Under the pieces are notes generated by a model. That model worked only from the letters and a program-made list of their open reading frames with translations. It had not been told where the DNA came from and did no database searches. From Paenibacillus sp. LS1 (GTDB lineage: Bacteria > Bacillota > Bacilli > Paenibacillales > Paenibacillaceae): DNA of 64,000 bases. The stretch lies in assembly GCF_026013365.1 (NCBI RefSeq), contig NZ_JAPDOE010000001.1, positions 1,798,001-1,862,000 on the forward strand. Direction: 5' to 3'. Numbering within the stretch: the stretch's first letter is position 1; each line of letters starts with the position of its first letter. Shown here piece by piece: positions 42,870 through 51,124 of this stretch. Both the position numbers and the translations under genes were made by a program.

Positions 42870-45113
42870 TTATTCCCAGAAGAAACGACCTGCGAACACT
42901 TTTTCCGTCAACAGTTTGTATGTTTCTTCAGGCAATTCTTTTTTCATCTTCGCCATCACGGCTTCTTTGTCTTGATTATATTGTGTGGACATGCCAATCT
43001 CTGCCGTTGTATTGCTTGCATCTAGACGCATAATTGGTGCTTGGGCATCTTTCGTCCAAGGTGTCCATGCCGCCAGATCAGGGGACCCACCCGTACTTGG
43101 ATTGCCTGTGTACAGGAACTGCTTCAGATATGCTGCCATCGCGGTGGACAACTGATCACGTCCTGGTTTGTTCGTATCGCTAAAGTACCCCTCAGGGAAA
43201 TAGGCTGCAATTCCGTCTGCGTGCCCTGTATAGAAGTCCATATCCGCACCATGTGGTGCGCCCAGTAACGTGAGCAAACGCTCAGAGATGACCCCAGGTT
43301 GTGTACCCCAGGCAAAACGATACGCATATACCGGTGGCTGACCTGTTTCATTCGTCAATTGCTCCGCTACACGCTCTGCATTAAAGCCTGCATAAGCTTC
43401 GCTACCGTATTTCAGAGCAGCAGCGTATTGCTCCGCCTTGGTTTTATCGGTAAACAGAGTGCCATCCGCAATGGAAGGAGCGAAGTTCGGATCACCGAAG
43501 GCAAAGCCGGAGAATTCCGTTTCCAGGCTACCGAGCAATACAGGAACTTTCGTGTAATTGCCGTTATTGATAGCGTCAAAGCCTTCTTTTGGAATCACCG
43601 TACCATCCCGGAACAGATGCGGGAATGGTTCCATACGGATTGCGGTTGCGCCAAACGCTGTGACCAGCTTGTCCGCAGGCAGTGCACGCAGGTAGCTCTC
43701 CAACTGTGCCTGAGATTGCTTGCTAATCCATGCTTTTGCTTCTACTGCGTTAGCCGCTTTCCCCTCTTGCACGAGCAACTTCACGAGTACATCCTCAGAT
43801 TTTTGCTCGCCTTCTTCCGGTGATGCTGTCGTCAATCCTCCGCTGAAAGCAACTGCTTTTTGATACAGTCCTTTGCCAAGTGGAGAGATCAGAGTTGCCA
43901 GCACATCACGTGCACCCGCAGATTGTCCAGCTAATGTAACATTGCCTGTATCTCCGCCAAACCCTTCAATATTATCCTGTACCCACTCTAGTGCACGGAA
44001 TGCATCTAGCAGACCGTAGTTACCGGAGTCATCCAGGGCATTGCCTGTTTTCAGCGCTGCATTCTCGAAGAATCCGAGGGCTCCCAAACGGTAGTTCACT
44101 GAGATAATGATGCTGTTGGTACTCCGTGCAAGCTGTTCACCCTGAAAATCTTTGCCTGATCCGGTCATATTCCCGCCGCCGTGCAGGAACACCATCACCG
44201 GAAGTTTCGAACTGGTTGTGTCGGGACGCCAAATATTGAGATACAACGAATCCTCGCTACCTACAGTATTTTTACCGGAAATCTGTAAGCTGTTCGCTGC
44301 AAATTCCTTAGCCGATCGCGTTCCTGTCCATGCTTCCGGTTCTTGTGGAGCTTTCCAGCGCAGTTCACCTACCGGAGGCGCCGCGTAAGGAACACCAAGC
44401 CAGCCGAGCGTGCCATATTGCTCATAGGTTTTGCCATCAATCGCACCATATTTGGTCTGTTGCAGTGTTTGAGGTTGGAACGCCCCGGCTTCTTTATATT
44501 TCAACCAGCTCTGCTCCAAGGTTCCGCTGCCATTCTTGAGCTGCGTCTGCAACGCCTGTGCGGTTGCCTCTGCCATCATGCGATTGGTAAGTTGACTCGC
44601 ACCCTTCCCTTGAAGAGCCTTGATTCCTTTACCAGCCGCATAGGTGGATGCCGCTCCTTGCTCATAATCCGTACCCGCTTCATATCCAAGCACCTTCAGC
44701 AACATTCCGGCGTAACCTTCCGCTGTAAGCGGTGCATTAGGTTCAAACTTCTTCGTTCCTGTTACGATCTCAGCTACATACGGATGCTGCTTCAAGTATC
44801 CAACGACCGGTTGCAGTACTTTGCCTGCCTGAGCCGCATCATCATACGTTTCCGTTCCCTGATAAGCGAGTGCTTCTTTCTCCAATCCGGACAAACGCAA
44901 GTAAAGTACTGCGGCCTGAATGCGTGTAGCCTTTTTGTTCAGATACGCCGCATTAACACCTTGACCGCTGCCGCGAATAAGTTCGGATTGGATCAGCTTG
45001 TCCATCGCTGCTGAAGAAGAGGATGCTGTATTTCCTGCTGCATAAGCTGGTAAAGCGGATACACATAACCCCAGAATTGTTGCTACGGCAATCGAACGTT
45101 TAATGGTTTTCAT
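42870..45113 (-). CDS. Secreted type B carboxylesterase with S-layer-homology-like N-terminal region
   Basis: From the ATG at 45113 (GAGGAG upstream; a start 48 bp earlier lacks one) the protein has 747 residues. A signal peptide (to about 26, ALPAYAAG) is followed by about 180 residues resembling SLH modules (ATRIQAAVLYLRLSGLEKEA, FEPNAPLTAEGYAGMLLKVL). The carboxylesterase domain follows, with GVPYAAPPVGELRWKAP, EDSLYLNIW, FLHGGGN and the nucleophile elbow GQSAGA with Ser398. It is probably cell-surface-bound and cleaves ester groups on polysaccharides or aromatics. A RAT-controlled leader and two cre-like sites precede it. Confidence 0.92.
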   Translation of the reverse strand: MKTIKRSIAVATILGLCVSALPAYAAGNTASSSSAAMDKLIQSELIRGSGQGVNAAYLNKKATRIQAAVLYLRLSGLEKEALAYQGTETYDDAAQAGKVLQPVVGYLKQHPYVAEIVTGTKKFEPNAPLTAEGYAGMLLKVLGYEAGTDYEQGAASTYAAGKGIKALQGKGASQLTNRMMAEATAQALQTQLKNGSGTLEQSWLKYKEAGAFQPQTLQQTKYGAIDGKTYEQYGTLGWLGVPYAAPPVGELRWKAPQEPEAWTGTRSAKEFAANSLQISGKNTVGSEDSLYLNIWRPDTTSSKLPVMVFLHGGGNMTGSGKDFQGEQLARSTNSIIISVNYRLGALGFFENAALKTGNALDDSGNYGLLDAFRALEWVQDNIEGFGGDTGNVTLAGQSAGARDVLATLISPLGKGLYQKAVAFSGGLTTASPEEGEQKSEDVLVKLLVQEGKAANAVEAKAWISKQSQAQLESYLRALPADKLVTAFGATAIRMEPFPHLFRDGTVIPKEGFDAINNGNYTKVPVLLGSLETEFSGFAFGDPNFAPSIADGTLFTDKTKAEQYAAALKYGSEAYAGFNAERVAEQLTNETGQPPVYAYRFAWGTQPGVISERLLTLLGAPHGADMDFYTGHADGIAAYFPEGYFSDTNKPGRDQLSTAMAAYLKQFLYTGNPSTGGSPDLAAWTPWTKDAQAPIMRLDASNTTAEIGMSTQYNQDKEAVMAKMKKELPEETYKLLTEKVFAGRFFWE

Positions 45114-45319
45114 GTCATAAATCTCCTCGCTGTCCAATAGTGTGTGATGGGATAATTTCATTGGAAATGATCATGTGAAATGCGTATCTGAGAATCAGTA
45201 TTCCAATGTCTGGATGAGTCTATATCTCTATTTAGGAAAAATTAAACTGGCTGCGCTCCTTTCTGCTCAAAATTTCTGCTACGGCGCTTGCGGACATGCC
45301 ATCAGGCATTTTTCTATAT

Positions 45320-45385
45320 AAAAAAACCTGAACCGAAGGCAAACAGACATCGCTTTAGCGTGGTCTACTGCCCTCAATTCAGGTT
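45320..45385 (-). terminator. Leader terminator controlled by RAT (carboxylesterase leader)
   Basis: AACCTGAA (45385-45378) pairs perfectly with TTCAGGTT (45332-45325) on the minus strand, with extra inner pairings (GGCAG.. with ..TTGCC, AGAC with GTCT) and a run of seven T. The outer arm overlaps the RAT 3' end. Confidence 0.85.
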
Positions 45386-45408
45386 TTGCCTGCAATCAGT
45401 AACAACCC
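45382..45408 (-). promoter_or_regulatory. RAT ribonucleic antiterminator (BglG/LicT family target)
   Basis: GGGTTGTTACTGATTGCAGG followed by CAAAACC matches the RAT consensus GG-TTGTTACTG-N-GCAGGCAAAACC with a shortened loop. It lies in the carboxylesterase leader and partly overlaps the terminator arm. Confidence 0.85.
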
Positions 45409-45437
45409 TGAGGAATGAGGTTCATTCCATATGAAAA

Positions 45438-45451
45438 TGTAAACGCAATCA
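45438..45451 (-). promoter_or_regulatory. cre-like site near the carboxylesterase promoter
   Basis: TGATTGCGTTTACA on the minus strand has one mismatch to the CcpA cre consensus. It shares AAACG-TTGA-TGCGTTTACA spacing with the DUF1593 promoter region. Its TTTACA could also serve as the -35, but no good -10 follows at 17 bp. Confidence 0.55.
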
Positions 45452-45546
45452 ATCGTTTGATGATGAAAGAACCAACGAATGAACTGACACAGCTATTGCC
45501 CTAAACGCGGTTACAATCCTGTTGTTATGGTGATGTTAGCACATAA

Positions 45547-45560
45547 TGAAAGCGTTCGCA
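45547..45560. promoter_or_regulatory. Second cre-like site upstream of the carboxylesterase
   Basis: TGAAAGCGTTCGCA has one mismatch to TGWNANCGNTNWCA. With the site at 45438 it suggests strong catabolite repression. Confidence 0.6.
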
Positions 45561-45610
45561 ATATCTTTTTTTTTGAATTATCTTTAAATGATTTCTGACA
45601 GGGTTAACAC

Positions 45611-45635
45611 TAAAAACCCGCATTCTCATGCGGGT
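45611..45635 (-). terminator. Terminator of the M20 amidohydrolase gene
   Basis: ACCCGCAT and ATGCGGGT form an 8-bp stem with a 4-nt loop and run into TTTTTAG on the minus strand, about 90 bp after the stop codon. Confidence 0.85.
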
Positions 45636-45721
45636 CTGTACTTAGCTTACATCATGATTTATCTGGACCGCTAACTCTCCAACCATTGATATCTGCATCT
45701 GCCATCCTATAGATTCGTCGT

Positions 45722-46978
45722 TTACAGTGTTCGTGCCAACTTCTCCAGCAGTTCTACCGCAGGGGCCAATACCGCTTCATCAATATCAAATTCAGGATGA
45801 TGATGCGGCGCAGGTAACTCGCTGCCAACAATCATATACGTGGCTTTGCCACCTTGCTCCTGTACTCGCCGGATCATATAGCTGGCATCCTCGCTGCCGA
45901 GAGCAGCACTATCCGATATAGCCTCCGCATGGGTGAACCCTGTGATGCCTTCTGCTTGCTGAACCGCAAGCGCTGCAAGTTCCATATCACATCGAATCGG
46001 AATAGCACTTCCGACCACCTCAACTGTAGCTGTCAGTTCGTGCATGGCTGCGCTATGCTCAATGATGTGCCGCACGCGACGCTCCAGCTCCCGATTGGTT
46101 TCTTCACTCGTCGAACGCGTCTCAATAACCATACGGGCATGCTCAGCAATAATATTGGCCCCTGTTCCACCTTCCAGAATGCCTACATTGATCCGAGTAT
46201 CTGCCGAGCTGAACCGGGGAAGTGCATGAATATTGAGCATGGCGGTCGCTGCCCCCAGCAGTGCGTTCCGTCCTTCCTCCGGTGAAGCCCCTGCATGGGA
46301 AGATACCCCGGTGAAGTGTGCTTCCAGCTTGGTCGTTGCCAGGAATCCGGCAGACGCACCTCTGATATGACCGGATGGCACACCGGTACCCAAGTGCATA
46401 CAGAACAGGCGATCTACCTGTTCCAGCATTCCTTTTTCGACCATGGCATATGCCCCGCGTACACCTTCTTCGGCAGGCTGGAACAGCAGCCGGATCTTGC
46501 CGGCAAACTTCCGGTTACTCAACCGTTCTGCAAGCGCCAGCCCAATCGTTGTATGTCCATCATGCGCACAGGCGTGCATAATACCTTCATGACTGGAACG
46601 AAATTGTGCCGCTTGCGGCGCATGTTGTTCCAACTTGCTCTCACGGATCGGTAGTGCATCCATATCGAAGCGGAACGCCGTCGTTGATCCCTCCTGCTCT
46701 CCCTGAAGTTCAGCAACAACGGCGGTGAATCCACCTCTCATCTGCTCCACAATCACTGAATCTGCACCTTCCCGGAGGGCACGCTGATATGCATCTTCCA
46801 ACACTTCCGGCTTGGGCAGACCCCGCCGTGATGTGTCGTCAATCGCATCTTTTCCATAAGTGACGCTATACCCCAGTTCCTTCAGCACCTGCACCACTTT
46901 GGTTGCCGTACGAAATTCCATAAATCCCAGTTCAGGATGTGCATGCAGATCCCGGCGAAGCGCGATAATATCCATCAT
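45722..46978 (-). CDS. M20-family amidohydrolase (N-acyl-amino-acid / hippurate hydrolase type)
   Basis: This 418-residue metalloenzyme of the M20D group has RRDLHAHPELGFMEFRT at the N-terminus, the RFDMDALP motif, HACAHDGHTTIGLALAERL with the metal His and Asp residues, and FQPAEEGVRGAYAMVEKG with the catalytic and metal Glu. A C-terminal HHHPEFDIDEAVL supplies the last metal His. The dimerisation insert (about 200-310) is normal. It should cleave N-acyl or carbamoyl groups from amino acids or indole conjugates. An insertion of about 60 residues between the RRDLHAHPELG and RFDMDALP motifs is longer than usual. It is a single-gene unit. Confidence 0.92.
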   Translation of the reverse strand: MMDIIALRRDLHAHPELGFMEFRTATKVVQVLKELGYSVTYGKDAIDDTSRRGLPKPEVLEDAYQRALREGADSVIVEQMRGGFTAVVAELQGEQEGSTTAFRFDMDALPIRESKLEQHAPQAAQFRSSHEGIMHACAHDGHTTIGLALAERLSNRKFAGKIRLLFQPAEEGVRGAYAMVEKGMLEQVDRLFCMHLGTGVPSGHIRGASAGFLATTKLEAHFTGVSSHAGASPEEGRNALLGAATAMLNIHALPRFSSADTRINVGILEGGTGANIIAEHARMVIETRSTSEETNRELERRVRHIIEHSAAMHELTATVEVVGSAIPIRCDMELAALAVQQAEGITGFTHAEAISDSAALGSEDASYMIRRVQEQGGKATYMIVGSELPAPHHHPEFDIDEAVLAPAVELLEKLARTL

Positions 46979-47151
46979 GTGTCATTCCCCTCTCTCTCCA
47001 ACCTCTTTCTTATTTCATCGTGCATACCGTTCTACACTACTCATTCAACGTTATAAGTCACTAAGCCTGCTTCTGCTGATCTCCTACAATCTTGCGTTTA
47101 CTCCCTGTTCCATGGGTTATAATCTTTAATTATATACAGAACCGGAGATAT

Positions 47152-47188
47152 AAAAAAACAAGCCATAGGTGAATTCACCTATGACCTG
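47152..47188 (-). terminator. Terminator of the AraC-SBP gene
   Basis: CATAGGTGAATTCACCTATG is a perfect 20-bp palindrome that runs into GCTTGTTTTTTTA on the minus strand. Confidence 0.8.
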
Positions 47189-47236
47189 CTCTGATATGAC
47201 GTGATTTGGCGTCACACTTGTAGAATGATATCCTCT

Positions 47237-48184
47237 CTATTCCTGCAGCTTGCTCACTTGCTCAATCAGGCTATCCAGCCCTTTGTCGACCAGGTACGGT
47301 CCATAATTCCAATAGTTGCGAGACACATTAATGATACGATGATTTTTGATCGCAGGAATACTCTGATACACCGGTTCCTTGAATAGTTCCATCATCTGCT
47401 CCATCTCTTCATCGTCCATCTGGGTGAAGAAGTAGTCTGCAGGTTTATCCGCCAACTTCTCCAATGAGAGCACGGTTCCACCATCTGCATAGGCTTTGTA
47501 CTGTTCAGGCATATCAAATCCGAAATCCTGGTATATCAGCTTGCCCAATGTGCCGCCTTCTCCTCCCAGTAATACCTCCTTATTGTAGATGACGAAGGAC
47601 ATGGCCGTGGTTCCCGGTTCAATATTGATGTTCAGTTCATCCCGAATCCCCTTCAATTTATCTTCAAACGCAGCAATCCATTTCTCCGCTTCCTCTTTCC
47701 GATCCATAATCTCGCCCATCGTTCTCAGCGTGTTGATGACATCCGGGTCACCGCCCCAGGCTACTGTAATCGTCGGCGCAATTTTCTCATAAGTACCGAT
47801 CACTTCCGTGCTTGTATAATCCGGTACGATGATCAGATCTGGCTCCAGATCCGAGACCACTTCTACGTTCCCCGTTCCTGATCCAATATCCGATACATCA
47901 GCCATTTCTTCCGGGTACAGATCCAGCGTTTCCTTGTTCGCACCCGCCGGCTTCATTCCGAGTGGAAGTAAATACCCACCATATGTGATCACAACCGGTT
48001 TGGCAGATTGGGCCGGAATCTCAACCGTTCTCCCCGATGCGTCGGTATACATTTTGGTTGCAGGCAATGAAGCATCTTCATTTGCTGTTGGCTGTGGATC
48101 AGCCCCTCCCCCGCAAGCTGCTAATAGCAGGGATAAACTAAATAATAAACTGACTGCCAACGTAGGCTTAAAACGAACATTCAA
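47237..48184 (-). CDS. Nested siderophore-binding lipoprotein (alternative start inside the AraC-SBP frame)
   Basis: A TTG at 48184, 10 bp after a GGAG, would start a 315-residue protein, M-N-V-R-F-K-P-T, with hydrophobic core and lipobox LLAAC then GGG. This is a complete lipoprotein signal with the Cys at about residue 25. The mature part is a normal type III SBP of about 290 residues. The internal promoter (48233-48261) and Fur box (48209-48234) lie just upstream of this start, as they would for an ordinary iron-regulated SBP gene. If used, one locus makes both a regulator fusion and a free SBP. This is inferred from sequence alone. Confidence 0.65.
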   Translation of the reverse strand: MNVRFKPTLAVSLLFSLSLLLAACGGGADPQPTANEDASLPATKMYTDASGRTVEIPAQSAKPVVITYGGYLLPLGMKPAGANKETLDLYPEEMADVSDIGSGTGNVEVVSDLEPDLIIVPDYTSTEVIGTYEKIAPTITVAWGGDPDVINTLRTMGEIMDRKEEAEKWIAAFEDKLKGIRDELNINIEPGTTAMSFVIYNKEVLLGGEGGTLGKLIYQDFGFDMPEQYKAYADGGTVLSLEKLADKPADYFFTQMDDEEMEQMMELFKEPVYQSIPAIKNHRIINVSRNYWNYGPYLVDKGLDSLIEQVSKLQE

Positions 48185-49150
48185 GTCATTCACGCTCCAT
48201 GTGTTGTATTGATAATGATTATCGTTATTATCAATATAGCGTTGTGCGAGCTCTCCAGCAATGAACGATTCCGACTTCTTGTTGGTACGATTTGAACCTT
48301 TAAGCAGATGGCTGTGCATTTTATATTGAGCAGGTGTTTCTCCCATCATCCGTTTGAAGATTCGGCTAAAGTAGTACAGGTCTTTATATCCGACGCTCTC
48401 AGCCACATCACGAATCTGAGCATCTGTCTCTGTTAGCAATACTTTGGCTCGGTTCATGCGGGTTTGGATGACGTATTCCATAGGGCTACATCCGAATTTG
48501 CGCTTAAATACCCGTGCCAGATAGTGACTGCTGTAATGAAATTGGGCCGCCATATCCTCCATGGACACGGGATGCGCGTAGTGCTCCTGAATGTAAGCTG
48601 CAATCTGCTCGGTCAACTCCGGAGGTTCAACCACCTGTTCTCCTGCCAGCTTCCATTGACGAAACTGTTCGTATACAAACTGATACAACAATCCTGTGAC
48701 CTGCAGCCTGTCCAACTCTTCGCCGCTTGCCCAGCATTCATGCATTCTCTCCATAATGGGAATTAGCGATAATGGATATGTTGCTGCAAAATGATACTGC
48801 TGCGTGCAAAATTCATACTCCTGTTGTACGTTATCCGCTCTCGATGGGTGGGTACCCGCGAAGCTTGGCTGGGGTTTATATAGAATAAGATAATATTCCA
48901 AGGGGATATCCAGACATTGGATATGTAAAGTTGTGCCTTTGCCACCATGCAGTACCTGCGTCTGGGTGGCCCTGAGCTTTTCTTTGCCAAAATGAACAAT
49001 GGCTTCTCCTCTGAACATCAGCAAAAAAGCATGGGCTGGCAGAACATACGGCTTAAGGACCTGTCCCGGCTTCAAGACCAGATGACGAATGTCCATGAGC
49101 TTCACCTGATTTTTATTCCACCACTGAATGGCTTCTGACCATTCTTTCAT
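47237..49150 (-). CDS. AraC regulator in frame with a lipoprotein SBP: siderophore sensor fusion with internal signal sequence
   Basis: A single frame of 637 residues from the ATG at 49150 (AGGTGG upstream; a TTG lies 15 bp earlier). Residues about 1-140 are a cupin-like sensor and about 185-285 the AraC double HTH (EDMAAQFHYSSHYLARVFKR, DVAESVGYKDLYYFSRIFKR). After a 40-residue linker comes a lipoprotein-type signal (about 325-345, RFKPTLAVSLLFSLSLLLAAC). From about 365 a type III SBP fold follows (VVITYGGYLLPLGMKPAG, VEVVSDLEPDLIIVP). The linker DNA contains a promoter and a Fur box. Two readings are possible: a membrane-tethered regulator with an external SBP, or two genes that have lost the stop codon between them. 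Confidence 0.9.
   Translation of the reverse strand: MKEWSEAIQWWNKNQVKLMDIRHLVLKPGQVLKPYVLPAHAFLLMFRGEAIVHFGKEKLRATQTQVLHGGKGTTLHIQCLDIPLEYYLILYKPQPSFAGTHPSRADNVQQEYEFCTQQYHFAATYPLSLIPIMERMHECWASGEELDRLQVTGLLYQFVYEQFRQWKLAGEQVVEPPELTEQIAAYIQEHYAHPVSMEDMAAQFHYSSHYLARVFKRKFGCSPMEYVIQTRMNRAKVLLTETDAQIRDVAESVGYKDLYYFSRIFKRMMGETPAQYKMHSHLLKGSNRTNKKSESFIAGELAQRYIDNNDNHYQYNTWSVNDLNVRFKPTLAVSLLFSLSLLLAACGGGADPQPTANEDASLPATKMYTDASGRTVEIPAQSAKPVVITYGGYLLPLGMKPAGANKETLDLYPEEMADVSDIGSGTGNVEVVSDLEPDLIIVPDYTSTEVIGTYEKIAPTITVAWGGDPDVINTLRTMGEIMDRKEEAEKWIAAFEDKLKGIRDELNINIEPGTTAMSFVIYNKEVLLGGEGGTLGKLIYQDFGFDMPEQYKAYADGGTVLSLEKLADKPADYFFTQMDDEEMEQMMELFKEPVYQSIPAIKNHRIINVSRNYWNYGPYLVDKGLDSLIEQVSKLQE
48209..48234. 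promoter_or_regulatory. Fur box inside the AraC-SBP coding frame
   Basis: The region reads TTGATAATGATTATCGTTATTATCAA split as TTGATAATGATTATC and GTTATTATCAA, a strong palindromic Fur target. Within the frame it encodes residues ID-NN-D-N-H-YQ of the linker. It abuts the -10 of the internal promoter. Confidence 0.88.
48233..48261 (-). promoter_or_regulatory. Internal sigma-A promoter for the SBP part
   Basis: TTGCTG (48261-48256), a 17-bp spacer and TATATT (48238-48233) read on the minus strand. The -35 is weak and the -10 is good. The Fur box directly follows. Confidence 0.55.
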
Positions 49151-49278
49151 TACATACCACCTCAAAGCCGATCATTAGACGAGGGTCATTCCCTAGTCCG
49201 ATTTTCTCCTTAACATACAAGAGTGATCCTCATTTTGTCCAGTTACCTGAATTCTAGCATTCTTCATTAATCGTAAAA

Positions 49279-49330
49279 TTTACATATAGTTAATCCATTT
49301 CATACGTTGATTTAGCAATTGTTGTATACA
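49279..49330 (+). promoter_or_regulatory. Candidate Pho box and -10 element for alkaline phosphatase
   Basis: Hexamers TTTACA, TTAATC, CATACG and TTAGCA start at 49279, 49290, 49301 and 49312, that is, every 11 bp. TTTACA, TTAATC and TTAGCA resemble PhoP half-sites. TATACA starts 7 bp after the last one. Confidence 0.5.
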
Positions 49331-49378
49331 CTTGTTTTTGGGTACCAAACTATACATATATTCTAGGAGGATGCATTC

Positions 49379-51031
49379 ATGTTAAACCGGTTTAATGTCC
49401 GTGCAGCCAAAATGATGCTCGCGGTGACAACGATTGTTACGGCTACACTCGGAGGAAGCAGTGCAGCGTGGGCTGTCGAAGACACGACCTCAACGACATC
49501 TGCATCACCGATTAAAAATGTCATTATACTCATTCCTGACGGCATGGCTAACGATGCGACTGCTTTGGCTCGTTGGTACAAAGGCTCGTCCCTAACACTG
49601 GACTCCACGGCAAGCGGCATGGTTCGTACACACTCCGCTGATGCGCCGATTGCGGACTCGGCTCCTGCCGGAACAGCTTTTGCAACAGGTTATAAATCGC
49701 ATACCGGATTTGTCGGTGTACTGCCGGATAAGGCTACGATGCCTGGACAGAAAGCAATTGCGTCTGGAGATGCAAGAAAACCTGTTGCTTCTGTGCTGGA
49801 AGCATCCAAACTCGCCGGTAAAGCAACCGGAATTATAGCCACATCCGAGATTATGCACGCTACACCAGCGGACTTCTCTGCCCACTATCCTGACCGTAAA
49901 AACTATGATGCACTCAGCAAACAACAAGTCTACAATGGCATCGATGTTGTGTTGGGTGGAGGTAGCAAATATCTTGAGCCAGCCGGACGTAAAGACGGCG
50001 AGAATCTGGTTTCTTCCATCAAAGCACTGGGTTACGATTACGTCACTACACCGGAGGCAATGAAAGCCTCCGATTCAAATAAACTGTGGGGCATGTTCGC
50101 GCCAGCAGGCATGGCTTATAATATGGACCGTGATCCTGCGAAGCAGCCGAGCCTTGCCGAGATGACATCCAAAGCCATTGAAGTTCTGTCCAAAGACGAA
50201 GACGGCTTCTTCCTGATGGTCGAAGGCAGCAAAGTGGACTGGGCAGCTCATGCCAATGATCCCATTGGTATTATCAGTGACGTGCTCGCTTTTGATGATG
50301 CCGTAAAAGTAGCGATGGATTTTGCCAAAGCCGATGGAGAAACTGCCGTTGTGGCTGTTACGGACCATGGGAATGGTGGACTCACCATTGGTAACAACGC
50401 AACTAGCGGCACTTACGATAAAGAGCCGTTGTCCACATTTATCGGACCTTTGAAAAAGGCCAAGCTGACAGGCGAGGGCGTTGAAGCGAAGCTGAATGCC
50501 AAGCGTACAAACATCAAAGCAGTGATGAAACAATACTATGGCATTACGGACCTGACTTCCGAGGAGATTGCCACCATTAAAGCGGCCGAGCCAGGCAGTC
50601 TTAACTATGCAATCGGTCCAATGATCAGCAAACGTGCAGGGATCGGCTGGACAACCGGTGGTCATACTGGTGGAGATGTCGTGTTGTACACGTATGCTCC
50701 GAACAATGACCGTCCATTCGGTGTGATTGACAACACGGATGTCGCCAAATATATGGCTCGTGTACTGGATCTGGATCTCGACAGCGTGAGCAAACAATTG
50801 TTTGTACCAGCCAAACAGGCATTTACAGCCAAAGGCGCGACGTACAAGCTGGATCTGACTGACGTCCAAAATCCGAAGATTCTCGTTACAAAAGGTAACA
50901 CCAAGTTGGAACTGCAAATCTACAAAAATATTGCACTGTTGAACGGCAAAAAGACAGCCTTGGAAGGTGTCATTGTTTACAACGGTGTAGAAGCCTTTGT
51001 TCCACAGATGGCCGTGGATCTCATTCAATAA
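49379..51031 (+). CDS. Secreted alkaline phosphatase with C-terminal copper-amine-oxidase-like domain
   Basis: This 550-residue protein has an ATG after CTAGGAGGATGC and a signal peptide to about 32 (SSAAWAVE). The phosphatase core has the metal-site segment NVIILIPDGMANDA, the nucleophile motif IADSAPAGTAFATG (Ser94), MVEGSKVDWAAHANDP, VVAVTDHGNGG and the C-terminal GIGWTTGGHTGGDV with metal His residues. Residues about 465-550 form a copper-amine-oxidase-like stalk domain, as in the beta-propeller protein at 40789. It releases phosphate from organic esters outside the cell. The PhoP-like repeats upstream fit induction by phosphate limitation. Confidence 0.93.
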   Translation: MLNRFNVRAAKMMLAVTTIVTATLGGSSAAWAVEDTTSTTSASPIKNVIILIPDGMANDATALARWYKGSSLTLDSTASGMVRTHSADAPIADSAPAGTAFATGYKSHTGFVGVLPDKATMPGQKAIASGDARKPVASVLEASKLAGKATGIIATSEIMHATPADFSAHYPDRKNYDALSKQQVYNGIDVVLGGGSKYLEPAGRKDGENLVSSIKALGYDYVTTPEAMKASDSNKLWGMFAPAGMAYNMDRDPAKQPSLAEMTSKAIEVLSKDEDGFFLMVEGSKVDWAAHANDPIGIISDVLAFDDAVKVAMDFAKADGETAVVAVTDHGNGGLTIGNNATSGTYDKEPLSTFIGPLKKAKLTGEGVEAKLNAKRTNIKAVMKQYYGITDLTSEEIATIKAAEPGSLNYAIGPMISKRAGIGWTTGGHTGGDVVLYTYAPNNDRPFGVIDNTDVAKYMARVLDLDLDSVSKQLFVPAKQAFTAKGATYKLDLTDVQNPKILVTKGNTKLELQIYKNIALLNGKKTALEGVIVYNGVEAFVPQMAVDLIQ

Positions 51032-51080
51032 AAAAGAGCCCTCGCATGGGTGTGCAGAAATCTCTTTTGAATTTTTTCAA

Positions 51081-51109
51081 GCTGCCGAGTACGTTCGGCA
51101 GCTTTTTTA
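51081..51109 (+). terminator. Terminator of the alkaline phosphatase gene
   Basis: GCTGCCGA and TCGGCAGC form an 8-bp stem with a short loop, followed by TTTTTT on the plus strand. Confidence 0.88.
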
Positions 51110-51124
51110 GGTTTTTGTTAATTT

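Noticed and set aside
47164..47183. Perfect 20-bp palindrome as a possible operator
   Set aside because: It is followed by a T-run and sits 53 bp after the AraC-SBP stop codon, so a terminator is the simpler reading.
50075..51028. 317-residue minus-strand frame opposite the alkaline phosphatase gene
   Set aside because: It is a mirror frame of a motif-rich phosphatase gene, with no start signals.
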